From Nodularia sp034931045 (GTDB taxonomy: Bacteria; Cyanobacteriota; Cyanobacteriia; Cyanobacteriales; Nostocaceae), in NCBI RefSeq assembly GCF_034931045.1, contig NZ_JAYGHH010000014.1:35267-99266 (forward strand): a stretch of DNA of 64,000 nt. Direction: 5' to 3'. Position 1 is the first letter of the stretch; every line of letters begins with the position of its first letter. Below are positions 17,216 through 25,926 of the stretch, in pieces. The notes under the pieces were generated by a model, which did not search any database, was not told where the DNA came from, and was given only the letters and a program-made list of their open reading frames with translations. The position numbers and the translations under genes were made by a program.

Positions 17216-18223
17216 ATGTGGCAAAAACATAAAAGTACATTGGCATTGATTCCGCTATCCTTGGGAACAATCGCCATAACCAGTTTCATCCAACCAGCGA
17301 TGGCGGTTGGTTTAGGAATCGCCCAAAACTATAATGTCTTTGTCTTTGGAGATATGAACCAAAGTTCAGATTCCGAAGGTCGTGTGGCTGTTGGCGGTGA
17401 TGCCACATTCACTAATTTTGGTATTGCTGACCGTTTATCAAATTCTCATGGCACAGATACTCGACTTGTGGTAGGTGGTGATCTAACCTATGATGGTGGT
17501 CAGATTTTTGGTGGGAATGCTGTTGTTGGCGGTAATGTTAACACCCCTGTCTATTTCAATTGCACTCCTAACTGCGGTGTCACATCAGGTAATCCCATAG
17601 ATTTTGATGCTGCACGCCAAGAGTTGAATCATCTCTCTCAATACTTAAGTGGATTAACTCCTACAAATACTACAGAGTATAAATGGGGCGGGATTCACCT
17701 CCAGGGAAACAATGATGATTTAAATGTTTTTACAATTGACGGTTCCGAATTTTCCAACAATAGGACTTACTTAAATTTAAATGGCGTTGGGAGTAATTCT
17801 ACTGTATTATTTAACATTTTCGGTGATAGCGTCCAAATCCAAAATTTTGGATTCAATATGAATGGCGTTAATAAGGAAAATGTGTTGTTTAACTTTGTGG
17901 ATGCAACTCAATTAACAACTACTGGTTTTTCATTCAACGGCAGTGTACTTGCAACCAAAGCTAATGTTAGTTTTAATAATGGGAATGTGGAAGGGACTAT
18001 AGTTGCTTCTTCATTGTCTGGTAGCGGTGAATTTCACAATAGACAATTTACAGGTAATCTCCCACCTGTGAGCAATCACTGGCTTCCTCCGGTTGATGAA
18101 CCAACCACTGTACCAGAACCAGGTACGATTTTAGGGATGTTTCTCGTAGGAACTTTAGTGGGATTTTCCCGCCGTTCTCAAATCTTGTCCAAATCGGCAA
18201 CTATGGCTAATACAATCCAATAA
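17216..18223 (+). CDS. Choice-of-anchor A family protein with PEP-CTERM sorting signal
   Basis: About 335 residues from the ATG at 17216 (an upstream in-frame ATG at 17183 would add 11 polar residues before the signal peptide). A signal peptide MWQKHKSTLALIPLSLG ends near PAMAVG. The choice-of-anchor A domain follows (NYNVFVFGDMNQSSDSEGR, RVAVGGDATFTNFGI, VVGGDLTYDGGQIFGGNAVV), rich in Gly/Asn and beta structure. The C-terminus has the PEP-CTERM pattern: VPEPGTILGMF, a hydrophobic helix, then SRRSQ. Such proteins are exported and processed by exosortase at the outer surface, often with exopolysaccharide. No exosortase is in this window. Function otherwise unknown. Confidence 0.88.
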   Translation: MWQKHKSTLALIPLSLGTIAITSFIQPAMAVGLGIAQNYNVFVFGDMNQSSDSEGRVAVGGDATFTNFGIADRLSNSHGTDTRLVVGGDLTYDGGQIFGGNAVVGGNVNTPVYFNCTPNCGVTSGNPIDFDAARQELNHLSQYLSGLTPTNTTEYKWGGIHLQGNNDDLNVFTIDGSEFSNNRTYLNLNGVGSNSTVLFNIFGDSVQIQNFGFNMNGVNKENVLFNFVDATQLTTTGFSFNGSVLATKANVSFNNGNVEGTIVASSLSGSGEFHNRQFTGNLPPVSNHWLPPVDEPTTVPEPGTILGMFLVGTLVGFSRRSQILSKSATMANTIQ

Positions 18224-18230
18224 TACAAAA

Positions 18231-18272
18231 AACCCCTCCTTTCTAACTTGCAGGTAGGGGTAAGTTTTTTTT
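18231..18272. terminator. Bidirectional terminator between convergent genes
   Basis: ACCCCT (18232-18237) pairs with AGGGGT (about 18256-18261). A T-run follows on the plus strand, and a run of A precedes the left arm, giving T after the stem on the minus strand. It therefore serves the PEP-CTERM gene and mnmA. Confidence 0.7.
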
Positions 18273-19326
18273 AACTAAATTGTTCAATAATTCCGCCACC
18301 TAAGACTTGATCTCCGTCGTACCAGACAGCAGCTTGTCCGGGGGTGATGCTGACTTGGGATTCATCAAACACCAAACGCACACGGGAATTTTCCAGAGGA
18401 ATCACTGTGACTGGTGTGGGGTGAGAACGATAACGAATTTGCACTGCGGCGCGAATGGGGGTGGATGGTTCAGCGATAGAAACCCAATTTACTTGATTGA
18501 CTGTGCATTCTGGTTGAGTTACCTTGGTGCGATCGCCTACTACCACTTTATTATTGACTGCATCTAATTCAATCACATACAGAGGTTCAGCCGCCGCAAT
18601 TCCCAAACCTTTACGCTGTCCAATGGTGTAGTGATGGACACCATCATGTTGACCTAAAATTTTCCCAGCAACATCCACAATATCCCCCGGTTTGGGTGCA
18701 AGATATTTATCCAGAAATGCCCGCATGGAGCCGTTGCTTTCCACTAAACACAAATCTTGACTTTCTGGTTTATTCGCAGTGGTTAGCCCGTATTCTGCGG
18801 CAATGCGGCGGGTGTCGGCTTTTTCTAGTTTTCCTAGAGGAAATACTGTGGCTTTTAGTAACTCTTGAGACAAATCATACAGAAAATAAGATTGGTCTTT
18901 GTTACGGTCAACAGCCCTTAATAATTGGTAGCGGCCAGTAGCTTCGTCATAGTTAATTTGAGCATAGTGACCAGTGGCAATGCTATGACAGCCTAACTTT
19001 TCACGAGCATACTGCACCATTGGCCCAAACTTCACCGTTTTATTACACTGAGAACAAGGCAGAGGTGTGATCCCAGCGCTGTAACCAGTCACCAGGAAAT
19101 CCACAATTTGAGTTTGAAACACCTCACGAATATCCACAACCTCATGGGGAACCCCCAACTGTTCACAGATATCAGCCGCGTCGATCATTCCTTCAGAGCA
19201 ACATTGACCCTTACCTTTCATTAGCCAAAGGGTCAAACCAATTACTTCATAGCCCTGATGATGCAGAATAGCTGCGGCGGTAGAACTGTCAACACCACCC
19301 GAAAGACCAACGACGACTTTTTGCAT
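18271..19326 (-). CDS. mnmA: tRNA-specific 2-thiouridylase MnmA
   Basis: A 351-residue PP-loop enzyme that adenylates and then thiolates U34 of tRNA-Lys, -Glu and -Gln, giving s2U. Features: VVVGLSGGVDSSTAAAIL PP-loop at residues about 4-21, nucleophile-bearing PLPCSQCNKTVKFG, ATGHYAQI, KDQSYFLYDLSQE, the second cysteine in ESQDLCLVE, and a C-terminal beta domain (GQAAVWYDGDQVLGGGII). Length is typical. It converges on the PEP-CTERM gene and shares a terminator with it. A tRNA-Lys gene 3 kb away is probably unrelated. Confidence 0.97.
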   Translation of the reverse strand: MQKVVVGLSGGVDSSTAAAILHHQGYEVIGLTLWLMKGKGQCCSEGMIDAADICEQLGVPHEVVDIREVFQTQIVDFLVTGYSAGITPLPCSQCNKTVKFGPMVQYAREKLGCHSIATGHYAQINYDEATGRYQLLRAVDRNKDQSYFLYDLSQELLKATVFPLGKLEKADTRRIAAEYGLTTANKPESQDLCLVESNGSMRAFLDKYLAPKPGDIVDVAGKILGQHDGVHHYTIGQRKGLGIAAAEPLYVIELDAVNNKVVVGDRTKVTQPECTVNQVNWVSIAEPSTPIRAAVQIRYRSHPTPVTVIPLENSRVRLVFDESQVSITPGQAAVWYDGDQVLGGGIIEQFS

Positions 19327-19663
19327 ATACTTAAATCTTCTTCAGCTGTTCGCTGTTAATAGAAACCTATTCTCAACAGCTTGATGACAAAATATTAATT
19401 TTACTTTTTATCTAGAGTTTAATGTCATCCCAGCCACACTACAGTTGCGGGACTGTCCAATTATAGCACAGATATCTTCAAAGACTTGGTAGTAAAGCAC
19501 TTGAGTTCGTCAGTCAACCAACCGTAAATTTTACCCTATTTTCCATGTATTGGTTGCCACTTGAACATACTACATCTTAAGCTAACACTATAAAAAAGAT
19601 AGTTGCTACGATACTGAATTTATTTGTTCCTGAAAGAAATTATATAGGAATCTCGTTACTACT
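19327..19663. other. Divergent intergenic region (337 bases)
   Basis: Between mnmA (minus) and the SPOR-repeat gene (plus). It should contain both promoters. I see no gene, hairpin or repeat worth noting. Confidence 0.5.
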
Positions 19664-20722
19664 ATGTACAGCCACACATCAGGTAAATTTACTGCTTTTG
19701 GAATTATGCCCTTATTCTTGGGAAGCTGTTTGGCGTTGATTCCCCAAAGTAGTCCGGCACAAATACGGGTTAATAACGTGGTAGCTCAAATTTTACCGCC
19801 AGTACCTAATATTCAATCAATGCCAGCAGTTGAATTTCAGTTTCAGCCAGATTTTCAACCATACGAACCATTACCAGTTAATCAATATAGCCAGAATTTT
19901 CAGAGTTACTCAGTGGTGGTTAATAGCAGTAACACACAGACTTTGAGTCAAGTACGCCGGATTGAACCTGATGCTTATATTCGTCAGTACCAAGGACGTT
20001 CTGTAATTAAGTCAGGAACTTTTAGTCAACTATTTAATGCAGAAAATCGGCGCAGAGAATTACAGTTATCCGGTATTAATAATGTCCAAATTGTTAACTT
20101 TGGTACTGGAGAATCAACAGATTGGGGAAGTTTACCGCCAGTAAATAATAATTCTGCATCAATGGGAGGAGTGGAATTTGGGTATCAACAAAACATTCAG
20201 CCCTTCCAAGCACAGAATTTTCAGCGTTACTTAGTATTGGTTAATAGTAGTAATACACAGACTTTGAGCCAAGTACGCCGAATTGAACCTACAGCTTATA
20301 TTCGTCAGTATCAAGGACGTTCTGTGATTCAGGCAGGAATTTTTAGTCAACTATTTAATGCAGAAAATCGGGTCAGACAACTACAGTTATCCGGTATCAA
20401 TAATGCACAAATCATGAACTTTAGTGATGGTCAGGCAACTGGTTTTGTCACTCCTGGACAACAGTCAAGGTCAACTATGCCCAATCGGAGACAAGAGTCT
20501 GGCTATTATGCTGTGATTCCTGGGGATGCGAGAAATTTACCTTCAATTGCAGACAATATTAGGCGCACTAGTGGACAGTATAATGTCGTATCGATAAGGC
20601 AAGAACCACTAGGTTCACACGTCGCTGTCGGGCCATTTCCAAACCGGAAAGATGCAGAGCTATGGAATCAATATCTGCAAGAATTAGGATATGGTAACGC
20701 CAGAGTTTATTTCGGTAGGTGA
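19664..20722 (+). CDS. Exported protein with three SPOR-like repeats
   Basis: A 352-residue protein with a signal peptide ending near SSPAQ. Two nearly identical modules at about 78-148 and 184-254 share VVNSSNTQTLSQVRRIEP, AYIRQYQGRSVI, FSQLFNAENR and LQLSGINN. A third, divergent module at about 283-352 (YYAVIPGDARNLPSIADNIR, HVAVGPFPNRKDAELWNQYL) is a recognisable SPOR domain. SPOR domains bind denuded glycan strands at septa. The two upstream repeats keep the same layout (conserved G.F..LF.AENR), so they are probably SPOR folds too. The DNA of the two copies is close enough to indicate recent duplication. Likely envelope or septum-associated; inference only. Confidence 0.75.
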   Translation: MYSHTSGKFTAFGIMPLFLGSCLALIPQSSPAQIRVNNVVAQILPPVPNIQSMPAVEFQFQPDFQPYEPLPVNQYSQNFQSYSVVVNSSNTQTLSQVRRIEPDAYIRQYQGRSVIKSGTFSQLFNAENRRRELQLSGINNVQIVNFGTGESTDWGSLPPVNNNSASMGGVEFGYQQNIQPFQAQNFQRYLVLVNSSNTQTLSQVRRIEPTAYIRQYQGRSVIQAGIFSQLFNAENRVRQLQLSGINNAQIMNFSDGQATGFVTPGQQSRSTMPNRRQESGYYAVIPGDARNLPSIADNIRRTSGQYNVVSIRQEPLGSHVAVGPFPNRKDAELWNQYLQELGYGNARVYFGR

Positions 20723-20825
20723 ATTACAGAAGTTTTTGAGTTGTAAGGGCGCAAGGTTTTGCATACCTACCACGTGGTTTATTTAGCTGTAAATTTCTGT
20801 ACTCGAAGCTGAGGACTCAAAACTG

Positions 20826-22373
20826 ATGCCAGATAGACAAGCACAAATTTCACAAGTCGTAGTCACTGCTAGGCAAATGCGGGATATTGAAGCCCGGATA
20901 TTTGCGGCGGGTATGCCTGTTGCGGCTTTAATGGAAAAGGTGGCGGGACTTATTGCTGTTCGGGTTCAGCAGTTGGGGGGCTATCGTGTCGGGATTTTAG
21001 TCGGCCCTGGTCATAATGGGGGCGATGCTTTGGTGGTCGCCCGTGAGTTACATTTTCGCGGTTATGAGGTGTGGTTATATTCTCCTTTTTCTAAGTTAAA
21101 GGAGTTAACTTCACAACATTTAAAATATGCTCAGAGTTTAGGTATTCGGTATTATCAAGAATTTGAGCAATTGCCTGATTGTGATTTTTTGATTGATGGG
21201 TTGTTTGGCTTTGGTTTAGAAAGACCAATTACCGATCATATCGCTTTGGCAATTAATCAGCTAAATCAATGGCATCAGCCGATTTTGAGTATTGATATCC
21301 CTTCAGGTATTCACACTGATACAGGTGCAGTATTAGGCATTGCTATTCGGGCGACTCAGACATTTTGCCTCGGTTTATGGAAGTTGGCTTTTTTACAAGA
21401 CCACGCTTTAGAATATATCGGCAAAGCTGAATTAATCGATTGTGATATTCCTGTAGTTGATGTGGAAGCTGTTTTAGGGGATGCACCCAGAATTAAACGC
21501 ATGACTCCAGCAACGGCAATCTCAACTTTACCTTTACCTCGTCCACCAGTGACGCACAAATATAAGGAAGGTCATTTACTGCTGATTTGTGGTTCCCGTC
21601 GTTATGCAGGAGGGGCAATTTTAACGGCTTTGGGTGCGCGTGCTAGTGGTGTGGGTATGCTCTCAATTGCTGTGCCAGAATCTTTAAAGCCGCTTTTGGT
21701 GTCACATTTGCCGGAGGCTTTAATTATAGGTTGTCCAGAGACGGAAACGGGAGCGATCGCACATTTGCAATTACCAGAAAAAACTGATTTGAGTTCTTTT
21801 AGTGCGATCGCCTGTGGCCCTGGTTTAACATTAGATGCTACCCCCATTGTCCAAGAGGTAATTTCTAGCGAATCTTCTTTAATTCTCGATGCGGATGGCT
21901 TGAATATCTTGGCACAAATGGGAACTATCCCCACATTACAAAAGCGTCAAGCACCAACAATACTCACACCCCACACAGGCGAGTTTCAAAGATTATTTCC
22001 CGATATTGCTGACCCTAAAGAAGACAGAGTAAAAGCAGTCCAAGAAGCGGCTGTACAGAGTGGGGCTGTAGTTTTATTAAAAGGGGCGAGAACTGCGATC
22101 GCTAACTCCCAAGGTACAATTTGGATTAATCCTGAAAGTACGCCAGCTTTAGCCCGTGGTGGTAGTGGCGACGTATTAACAGGGCTAATTGGGGGATTAT
22201 TGGCACAAGCAGCCACAAAGGAAATTCCTGTAGAAGATATTGTGGCTACTGCGGCTTGGTGGCATTCTCAAGCGGGAATTTTAGCAGCCCAAGAACGCAC
22301 AGAATTAGGTGTAGATGCCTTTACCCTGACACAATATCTGATGAAGGTTATTAGTAATCTAGGCAAAATCTAG
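20826..22373 (+). CDS. nnr: Bifunctional NAD(P)HX epimerase / ADP-dependent NAD(P)HX dehydratase
   Basis: A 515-residue fusion that repairs hydrated NADH and NADPH. The N-terminal epimerase domain (about 12-220) has the YjeF_N motif VGPGHNGGDALVVAREL, DFLIDGLFGFGLERPI and ILSIDIPSGIHTDTG. The C-terminal ribokinase-like dehydratase (about 235-510) has GSRRYAGGAILTALGA, ACGPGLTLD, LILDADGLNILAQ, ILTPHTGEFQRLF and the catalytic ARGGSGDVLTGLIGGLLAQ. The size and order match the usual bacterial fusion. It lies 103 bases after the SPOR gene with a weakly structured spacer, so a shared transcript is possible. Confidence 0.96.
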   Translation: MPDRQAQISQVVVTARQMRDIEARIFAAGMPVAALMEKVAGLIAVRVQQLGGYRVGILVGPGHNGGDALVVARELHFRGYEVWLYSPFSKLKELTSQHLKYAQSLGIRYYQEFEQLPDCDFLIDGLFGFGLERPITDHIALAINQLNQWHQPILSIDIPSGIHTDTGAVLGIAIRATQTFCLGLWKLAFLQDHALEYIGKAELIDCDIPVVDVEAVLGDAPRIKRMTPATAISTLPLPRPPVTHKYKEGHLLLICGSRRYAGGAILTALGARASGVGMLSIAVPESLKPLLVSHLPEALIIGCPETETGAIAHLQLPEKTDLSSFSAIACGPGLTLDATPIVQEVISSESSLILDADGLNILAQMGTIPTLQKRQAPTILTPHTGEFQRLFPDIADPKEDRVKAVQEAAVQSGAVVLLKGARTAIANSQGTIWINPESTPALARGGSGDVLTGLIGGLLAQAATKEIPVEDIVATAAWWHSQAGILAAQERTELGVDAFTLTQYLMKVISNLGKI

Positions 22374-22405
22374 TCAATACAAATCTTTACAAAGCTGTAA
22401 GCGAG

Positions 22406-22477
22406 TGGGTGACCTGAGACTCGAACTCAGAACCAGCAGATTAAGAGTCTGATGCTCTACCATTGAGCTAGTCACCC
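22406..22477 (-). tRNA. tRNA-Lys (anticodon CUU)
   Basis: The minus strand folds as a 72-nt cloverleaf. Acceptor stem GGGTGAC/GTCACCC; D arm GCTC-AATGGTA-GAGC; anticodon arm TCAGA-CTCTTAA-TCTGC; T arm CTGAG-TTCGAGT-CTCAG. The loop CTCTTAA gives anticodon CTT, which reads AAG (Lys). The top anticodon-stem pair (U27-C43) is mismatched. CCA is not encoded. It converges on nnr. Confidence 0.93.
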
Positions 22478-22611
22478 ATATCCAGAAGTAAAACATAGCA
22501 TATTTCTGGTAGATTTGCAAGCGGAGAACTAGAAAACAATCAAGTTATGGCAACCGCCAACCAGATGAGGACATTGTTGGTTACTGAAAGCCATGAAGCA
22601 ACTTGATTTCT

Positions 22612-22698
22612 ACTCACAACTCAGCACTCAGAACTCAGAACTCAGAACTCAGAACTCAGCACTCAGCACTCAGCACTCAGAACTCAGCACTCAGCACT
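22612..22698. repeat. (ACTCAGC/ACTCAGA)n heptamer tract
   Basis: About twelve tandem heptamers, alternating CAGCACT and CAGAACT variants, abut the 3' end of the next minus-strand gene. Same STRR-like family as at 13200 and in the injection-system cluster. Confidence 0.9.
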
Positions 22699-23306
22699 TA
22701 ACCAATGGGATGATTTCCGGGATTTACAGCGTGAATTTGCTCACTACCCGACTGCGGCCTGCCCCGTTTGTAGCGTGCTTCTTCTGGTTTACCCCATCCT
22801 AATTGCAAAATCATTTCCAAAAAATTAGCATTTTCCCACTTCCATAAACTTGCCCATTCTGTGATTTGAGCAATTCTCTCCACATCAGTCTTGAGAATTT
22901 TTTGGTGTTGTTTACTGTTGTTAAAACTCAAGTACAAATCCATCCCCGCAGTTACTTTATCCCAAAATTCTAATATGGTATTTTTATGAGCTTTAATAAG
23001 TTCTAAATCTGTGCTAAGGGCAATTAATTCGGTGTCAACTTCTGGATAGCGTAAGGTTTTACCCTTGACGGTCATTTCTCTCCAGACAATACCTGATACT
23101 TGATTTTCTCTTTGATAATCGTGAATGGCAGCTTTAAAATCTTGATAGGCGGTGAACTTTTGCAGCCCATCAGTTTGGATAAACTGGTCAATTACAGGAT
23201 TACCAGAAACAGTCACCTCTAATTTTAGGCGTTTACCTTTAAGGCAAGCTTGGCGTTCATCTGCCAAAATTTGAATTAGTTCTTCGGAAGTATAAACCTT
23301 TGACAT
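22698..23306 (-). CDS. Conserved hypothetical protein
   Basis: A 202-residue soluble, mixed alpha/beta protein that I do not recognise by name. It begins MSKVYTSEELIQILADERQA, a helix common at the N-terminus of cyanobacterial hypothetical proteins. A central QDFKAAIHDYQRENQVSGIV region and a helical ITEWASLWKWENANFLEMIL region follow. The C-terminal about 25 residues (KRGRPQSGSEQIHAVNPGNH) are polar and may be less conserved, because a heptamer tract abuts the stop. No TM, signal or catalytic motif is visible. Confidence 0.7.
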   Translation of the reverse strand: MSKVYTSEELIQILADERQACLKGKRLKLEVTVSGNPVIDQFIQTDGLQKFTAYQDFKAAIHDYQRENQVSGIVWREMTVKGKTLRYPEVDTELIALSTDLELIKAHKNTILEFWDKVTAGMDLYLSFNNSKQHQKILKTDVERIAQITEWASLWKWENANFLEMILQLGWGKPEEARYKRGRPQSGSEQIHAVNPGNHPIG

Positions 23307-23325
23307 CAGAACACGCTCTAGTAAT

Positions 23326-23352
23326 CATTAGTCATTAGTCGCTAGTCATTTG
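23326..23352. repeat. (ATTAGTC)n heptamer tract
   Basis: TCATTAGTCATTAGTC and a degenerate third copy (GCTAGTC) lie upstream of the 202-residue gene. Confidence 0.6.
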
Positions 23353-23533
23353 CAGTCAACTATCGACTAGGGATTAACTTAACTGCTAACTTGTGATCAA
23401 ATGGTAGATGTTTCAGGCAGACATTGCTCAATTATCAATTTCATCCCTAGTTAGCACAATGTACTATAGGTTTGACAATGTTCACTAATTTTAATATTAT
23501 CGCTTTTCTTCCAGGGAAATGCAGTATCAGAGA

Positions 23534-23571
23534 AAACTAAAAATCAGGGCAGACCAATTCGGTCTACCCTA
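23534..23571 (-). terminator. Terminator after the photosystem I accumulation factor gene
   Basis: On the minus strand AGGGTAGACCGAATTGGTCT plus GCCCT forms a stem (23546-23570, one mismatch). It is followed by GATTTTTAGTTTTC, 6 bases after the stop codon. Confidence 0.75.
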
Positions 23572-23576
23572 AGAGG

Positions 23577-24183
23577 TTATTCGGCTAACTCACTACTAAA
23601 TTCGTTGAATGAACGTCGCTGTAACGGCAAAGATTCAGTACGTGGCAACAAATCAAACACTGCTCGAAATTTATCATCTATTTCTTCGTAAGGTACTTGG
23701 CCGGTTTTATTTAAAACTACCTGACCTGATTTATCAAAGACTAAAACTTGAGGTACAGCCCCAGAATAATAGTATCCTGGTTCAGTGGGTTCATAAGTTT
23801 CTTTAACAGGGATGGTATCCACATCTATGGGGATAATCTCTGCGGCTCGTCCGTAGAATTCCTGTACCTGTGAAATCGAAATAGCGTATTTTTTACAATC
23901 ACTGCTGTCATCGACATAAAACGCCAAAAATACAGGCTTATGTTCTTCTAAAGCTTGTGCTAAAGTCTGTCTCGGCGGAACCAGTGAACCATTGCCAGCA
24001 TAAATCACGAAAATGTTACCATCGTACACATCATCTTCAAGGCCAGCAAGTGCAGGTTGTATANNNNNNNNNNNNNNNNNNNNNNNNNATCAATAGACAA
24101 GCAAGCAACAACAAGCATTGGGACAGCCTTCGCCGCCAGTCAGCAATGGTTTTATGTAAAAAAAGAAACTTTATGCTTTTCAT
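23577..24183 (-). CDS. Thylakoid membrane photosystem I accumulation factor (thioredoxin-like), split by a scaffold gap
   Basis: The coding sequence starts at the ATG at 24181-24183 (MKSIKFLFLHKTIADWRRRL), continues as SQCLLLLACLL into the gap, and resumes as IQPALAGLEDDVYDGNIF. The two halves make one signal peptide with cleavage after ALA. The mature domain (about 165 residues) has YAGNGSLVPPRQTL, FLAFYVDDSSDCKKYAISIS and AVPQVLVFDKSGQVV with a cis-Pro region, a thioredoxin-like fold with only one cysteine at the usual site. It matches the cyanobacterial family annotated as required for photosystem I accumulation. The gap must be a multiple of 3 bases. An apparent GTG start at 24029 is internal. 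Confidence 0.85.
24064..24088. other. Scaffold gap, 25 N
   Basis: Interrupts the signal peptide of the photosystem I accumulation factor. The flanking frames join only if the real length is a multiple of 3. Confidence 0.95.
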
Positions 24184-24321
24184 CAAACGGAACCTTGCAA
24201 GCTATTAATTTTCATCAGTTTGTGCTGAATTCGTCAAACTGGGCTGGATATGTAATTACACTCAAGCACTATCTTTTAAGATAACGCTTACAGGTATGGG
24301 AATGGCGAAGCCGCAAGGCGG

Positions 24322-24345
24322 AAGTCAAAAGTCAAAAGTCAAAAA
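24322..24345. repeat. (AGTCAAA)3 heptamer tract
   Basis: Three tandem AGTCAAA copies follow a GGCGAAGCCGCAAGGCGGA segment (about 24304-24322), both typical of cyanobacterial intergenic repeats. The rest of 24184-24471 has no gene and carries the murT promoter. Confidence 0.7.
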
Positions 24346-24471
24346 GTTGTTATTATGGGCTTCTCGTTAATTTTAGATAATTGTGCTATTTACCCTGTGT
24401 TGTACTAGGTAGATTAAATTTGTAAATCCAAGACTATAAATTAGGAACCGCCAGAAGATTAGGGTACGGAT

Positions 24472-25809
24472 GTGGGAAATAAAATTCAACTTATAGATAG
24501 ACTGCGACTCGGTTTCGCGGTGTCGGTGGCTAAAAGTGTGACGTTTATAGTAAAGTCGCTGCGTCTCGGTGCTGCTAGTGTATTACCAGGCTCAATTGCG
24601 CGTCGTATTGAACCCCGGTTGTTGGAATTATTGAGTCAGCAAGTCAAAAACGGGGTAATTCTCATTGCTGGTACTAATGGCAAAACTACCACAGCACTGC
24701 TGTTATGTACAATTTTAGAACGCCAAGGTTATCGTATCGCCCATAACTCTACAGGCGCAAACCTGGAAAATGGCTTGATGACGGCGTTGATAGAAAATAC
24801 CAGCTTGCTGGGGACGCTGAATGTTGATTACGCCATTTTGGAAGTAGATGAGAATATTGTCCCAAGAGTTTTAAAGCCTCTCCAGCCGAGAATTATCTTG
24901 TGTTTAAATTTATTTCGTGACCAACTGGATAGATATGGGGAAGTAGACAGCATTAGTAAGCGCTGGACAAAGGTGATTTCTACTCTCCCACTGGAAACGG
25001 TGGTGATTCCCAATGCTGATGACCCGACTTTATCTTATCTCGGTCAGCAGTTACCGCAAAAGGTATCATTCTTTGGGATGAATGAACCAGAACATTATTT
25101 AGAAGCTATTCCTCACGCTGTGGATTCGATTTATTGTCCTAGTTGTGGACATTCTCTTGATTATCAAGGTGTATATTTGTCTCATTTGGGAGATTTTATT
25201 TGTCCCCAATGTGGTTTTAGCAAAAGTCAACCGACTTTAGAAAGCAGTGAATGGTCACAAATTTTGGTGGGTTTGTATAACAAATATAATACTTTAGCGG
25301 CTGTAACTGCGGCGCAAGAGTTAGGTGTTGATGAAGCGATAATTAGAGATGCAGTTAACAGTTTTCAAGCTGCTTTTGGTCGGGCGGAAGATTTGGTAAT
25401 TAATCATAAGCGGGTGCGGATTTTATTATCAAAAAATCCTGTGGGGACAAATGAAACTATTCGCGTCGTGACTGAAAGCAGCGATACAACTACATTATTG
25501 GTTTTAAACGATCGCACGCCTGATGGTACTGATGTATCATGGATTTGGGATGTGGATACAGAGAAGTTAGTCCAACGGGGAGGAACTTTAGTTGTGAGTG
25601 GCGATCGCGTCTATGATATGGCGTTACGTTTGCGGTATAGTGAAAATGGGAGTCAGAGTAACCTCAATTTGATTGTAGAAGAAGATTTGCGTCAAGCGAT
25701 CGCTACTGCGTTAAAGCATACCCCAGATAATGAAACTCTCCATATTCTGCCTACCTATTCAGCCATGTTAGAAGTGCGCGAAGTTCTCACTGGTAGGAAA
25801 ATTCTTTAA
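24472..25809 (+). CDS. murT: Mur ligase family protein, MurT-like (lipid II isoglutaminyl synthase subunit)
   Basis: A 445-residue protein starting at GTG. The Mur ligase P-loop is LIAGTNGKTTTALLLCTIL at about 64-82, then the central domain (CLNLFRDQLDRYGEVDSI, IPNADDPTLSYL). A four-Cys zinc ribbon inserted at about 223-250 (CPSCG and CPQCG) is the hallmark of MurT. A C-terminal DUF1727 domain includes the LSKNPVGTNETIR region. With GatD, MurT amidates the alpha-carboxyl of D-Glu in peptidoglycan stem peptides. The partner gatD lies 1.3 kb downstream on the same strand, separated by a minus-strand gene, which is unusual for this normally adjacent pair. Confidence 0.9.
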   Translation: MGNKIQLIDRLRLGFAVSVAKSVTFIVKSLRLGAASVLPGSIARRIEPRLLELLSQQVKNGVILIAGTNGKTTTALLLCTILERQGYRIAHNSTGANLENGLMTALIENTSLLGTLNVDYAILEVDENIVPRVLKPLQPRIILCLNLFRDQLDRYGEVDSISKRWTKVISTLPLETVVIPNADDPTLSYLGQQLPQKVSFFGMNEPEHYLEAIPHAVDSIYCPSCGHSLDYQGVYLSHLGDFICPQCGFSKSQPTLESSEWSQILVGLYNKYNTLAAVTAAQELGVDEAIIRDAVNSFQAAFGRAEDLVINHKRVRILLSKNPVGTNETIRVVTESSDTTTLLVLNDRTPDGTDVSWIWDVDTEKLVQRGGTLVVSGDRVYDMALRLRYSENGSQSNLNLIVEEDLRQAIATALKHTPDNETLHILPTYSAMLEVREVLTGRKIL

Positions 25810-25859
25810 AAGGATATTGAGAAAGTCCTGGCGATGAGAATATTGCAGTTACACAGACA

Positions 25860-25879
25860 AAACCCACCTGCGTGGGTTT
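25860..25879 (+). terminator. Possible terminator after murT
   Basis: AAACCCAC/GTGGGTTT is a perfect 8-bp stem with a 4-base loop, 50 bases after the murT stop. The following sequence (ATATTCT) is only weakly T-rich. Confidence 0.45.
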
Positions 25880-25884
25880 ATATT

Positions 25885-25922
25885 CTCCCCTCTCCTTACT
25901 AAAAAGAGGGATTGGGGTGAGG
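25885..25922. repeat. Second copy of the CTCCCCTCTCC dispersed repeat
   Basis: CTCCCCTCTCC, then AGAGGGATTGGGGTGAGG, matching the element at 7066-7103 with point changes. Confidence 0.75.
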
Positions 25923-25926
25923 TTCC

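Noticed and set aside
22612..22698. CRISPR array
   Set aside because: Repeats are contiguous heptamers without spacers; no cas genes are seen.
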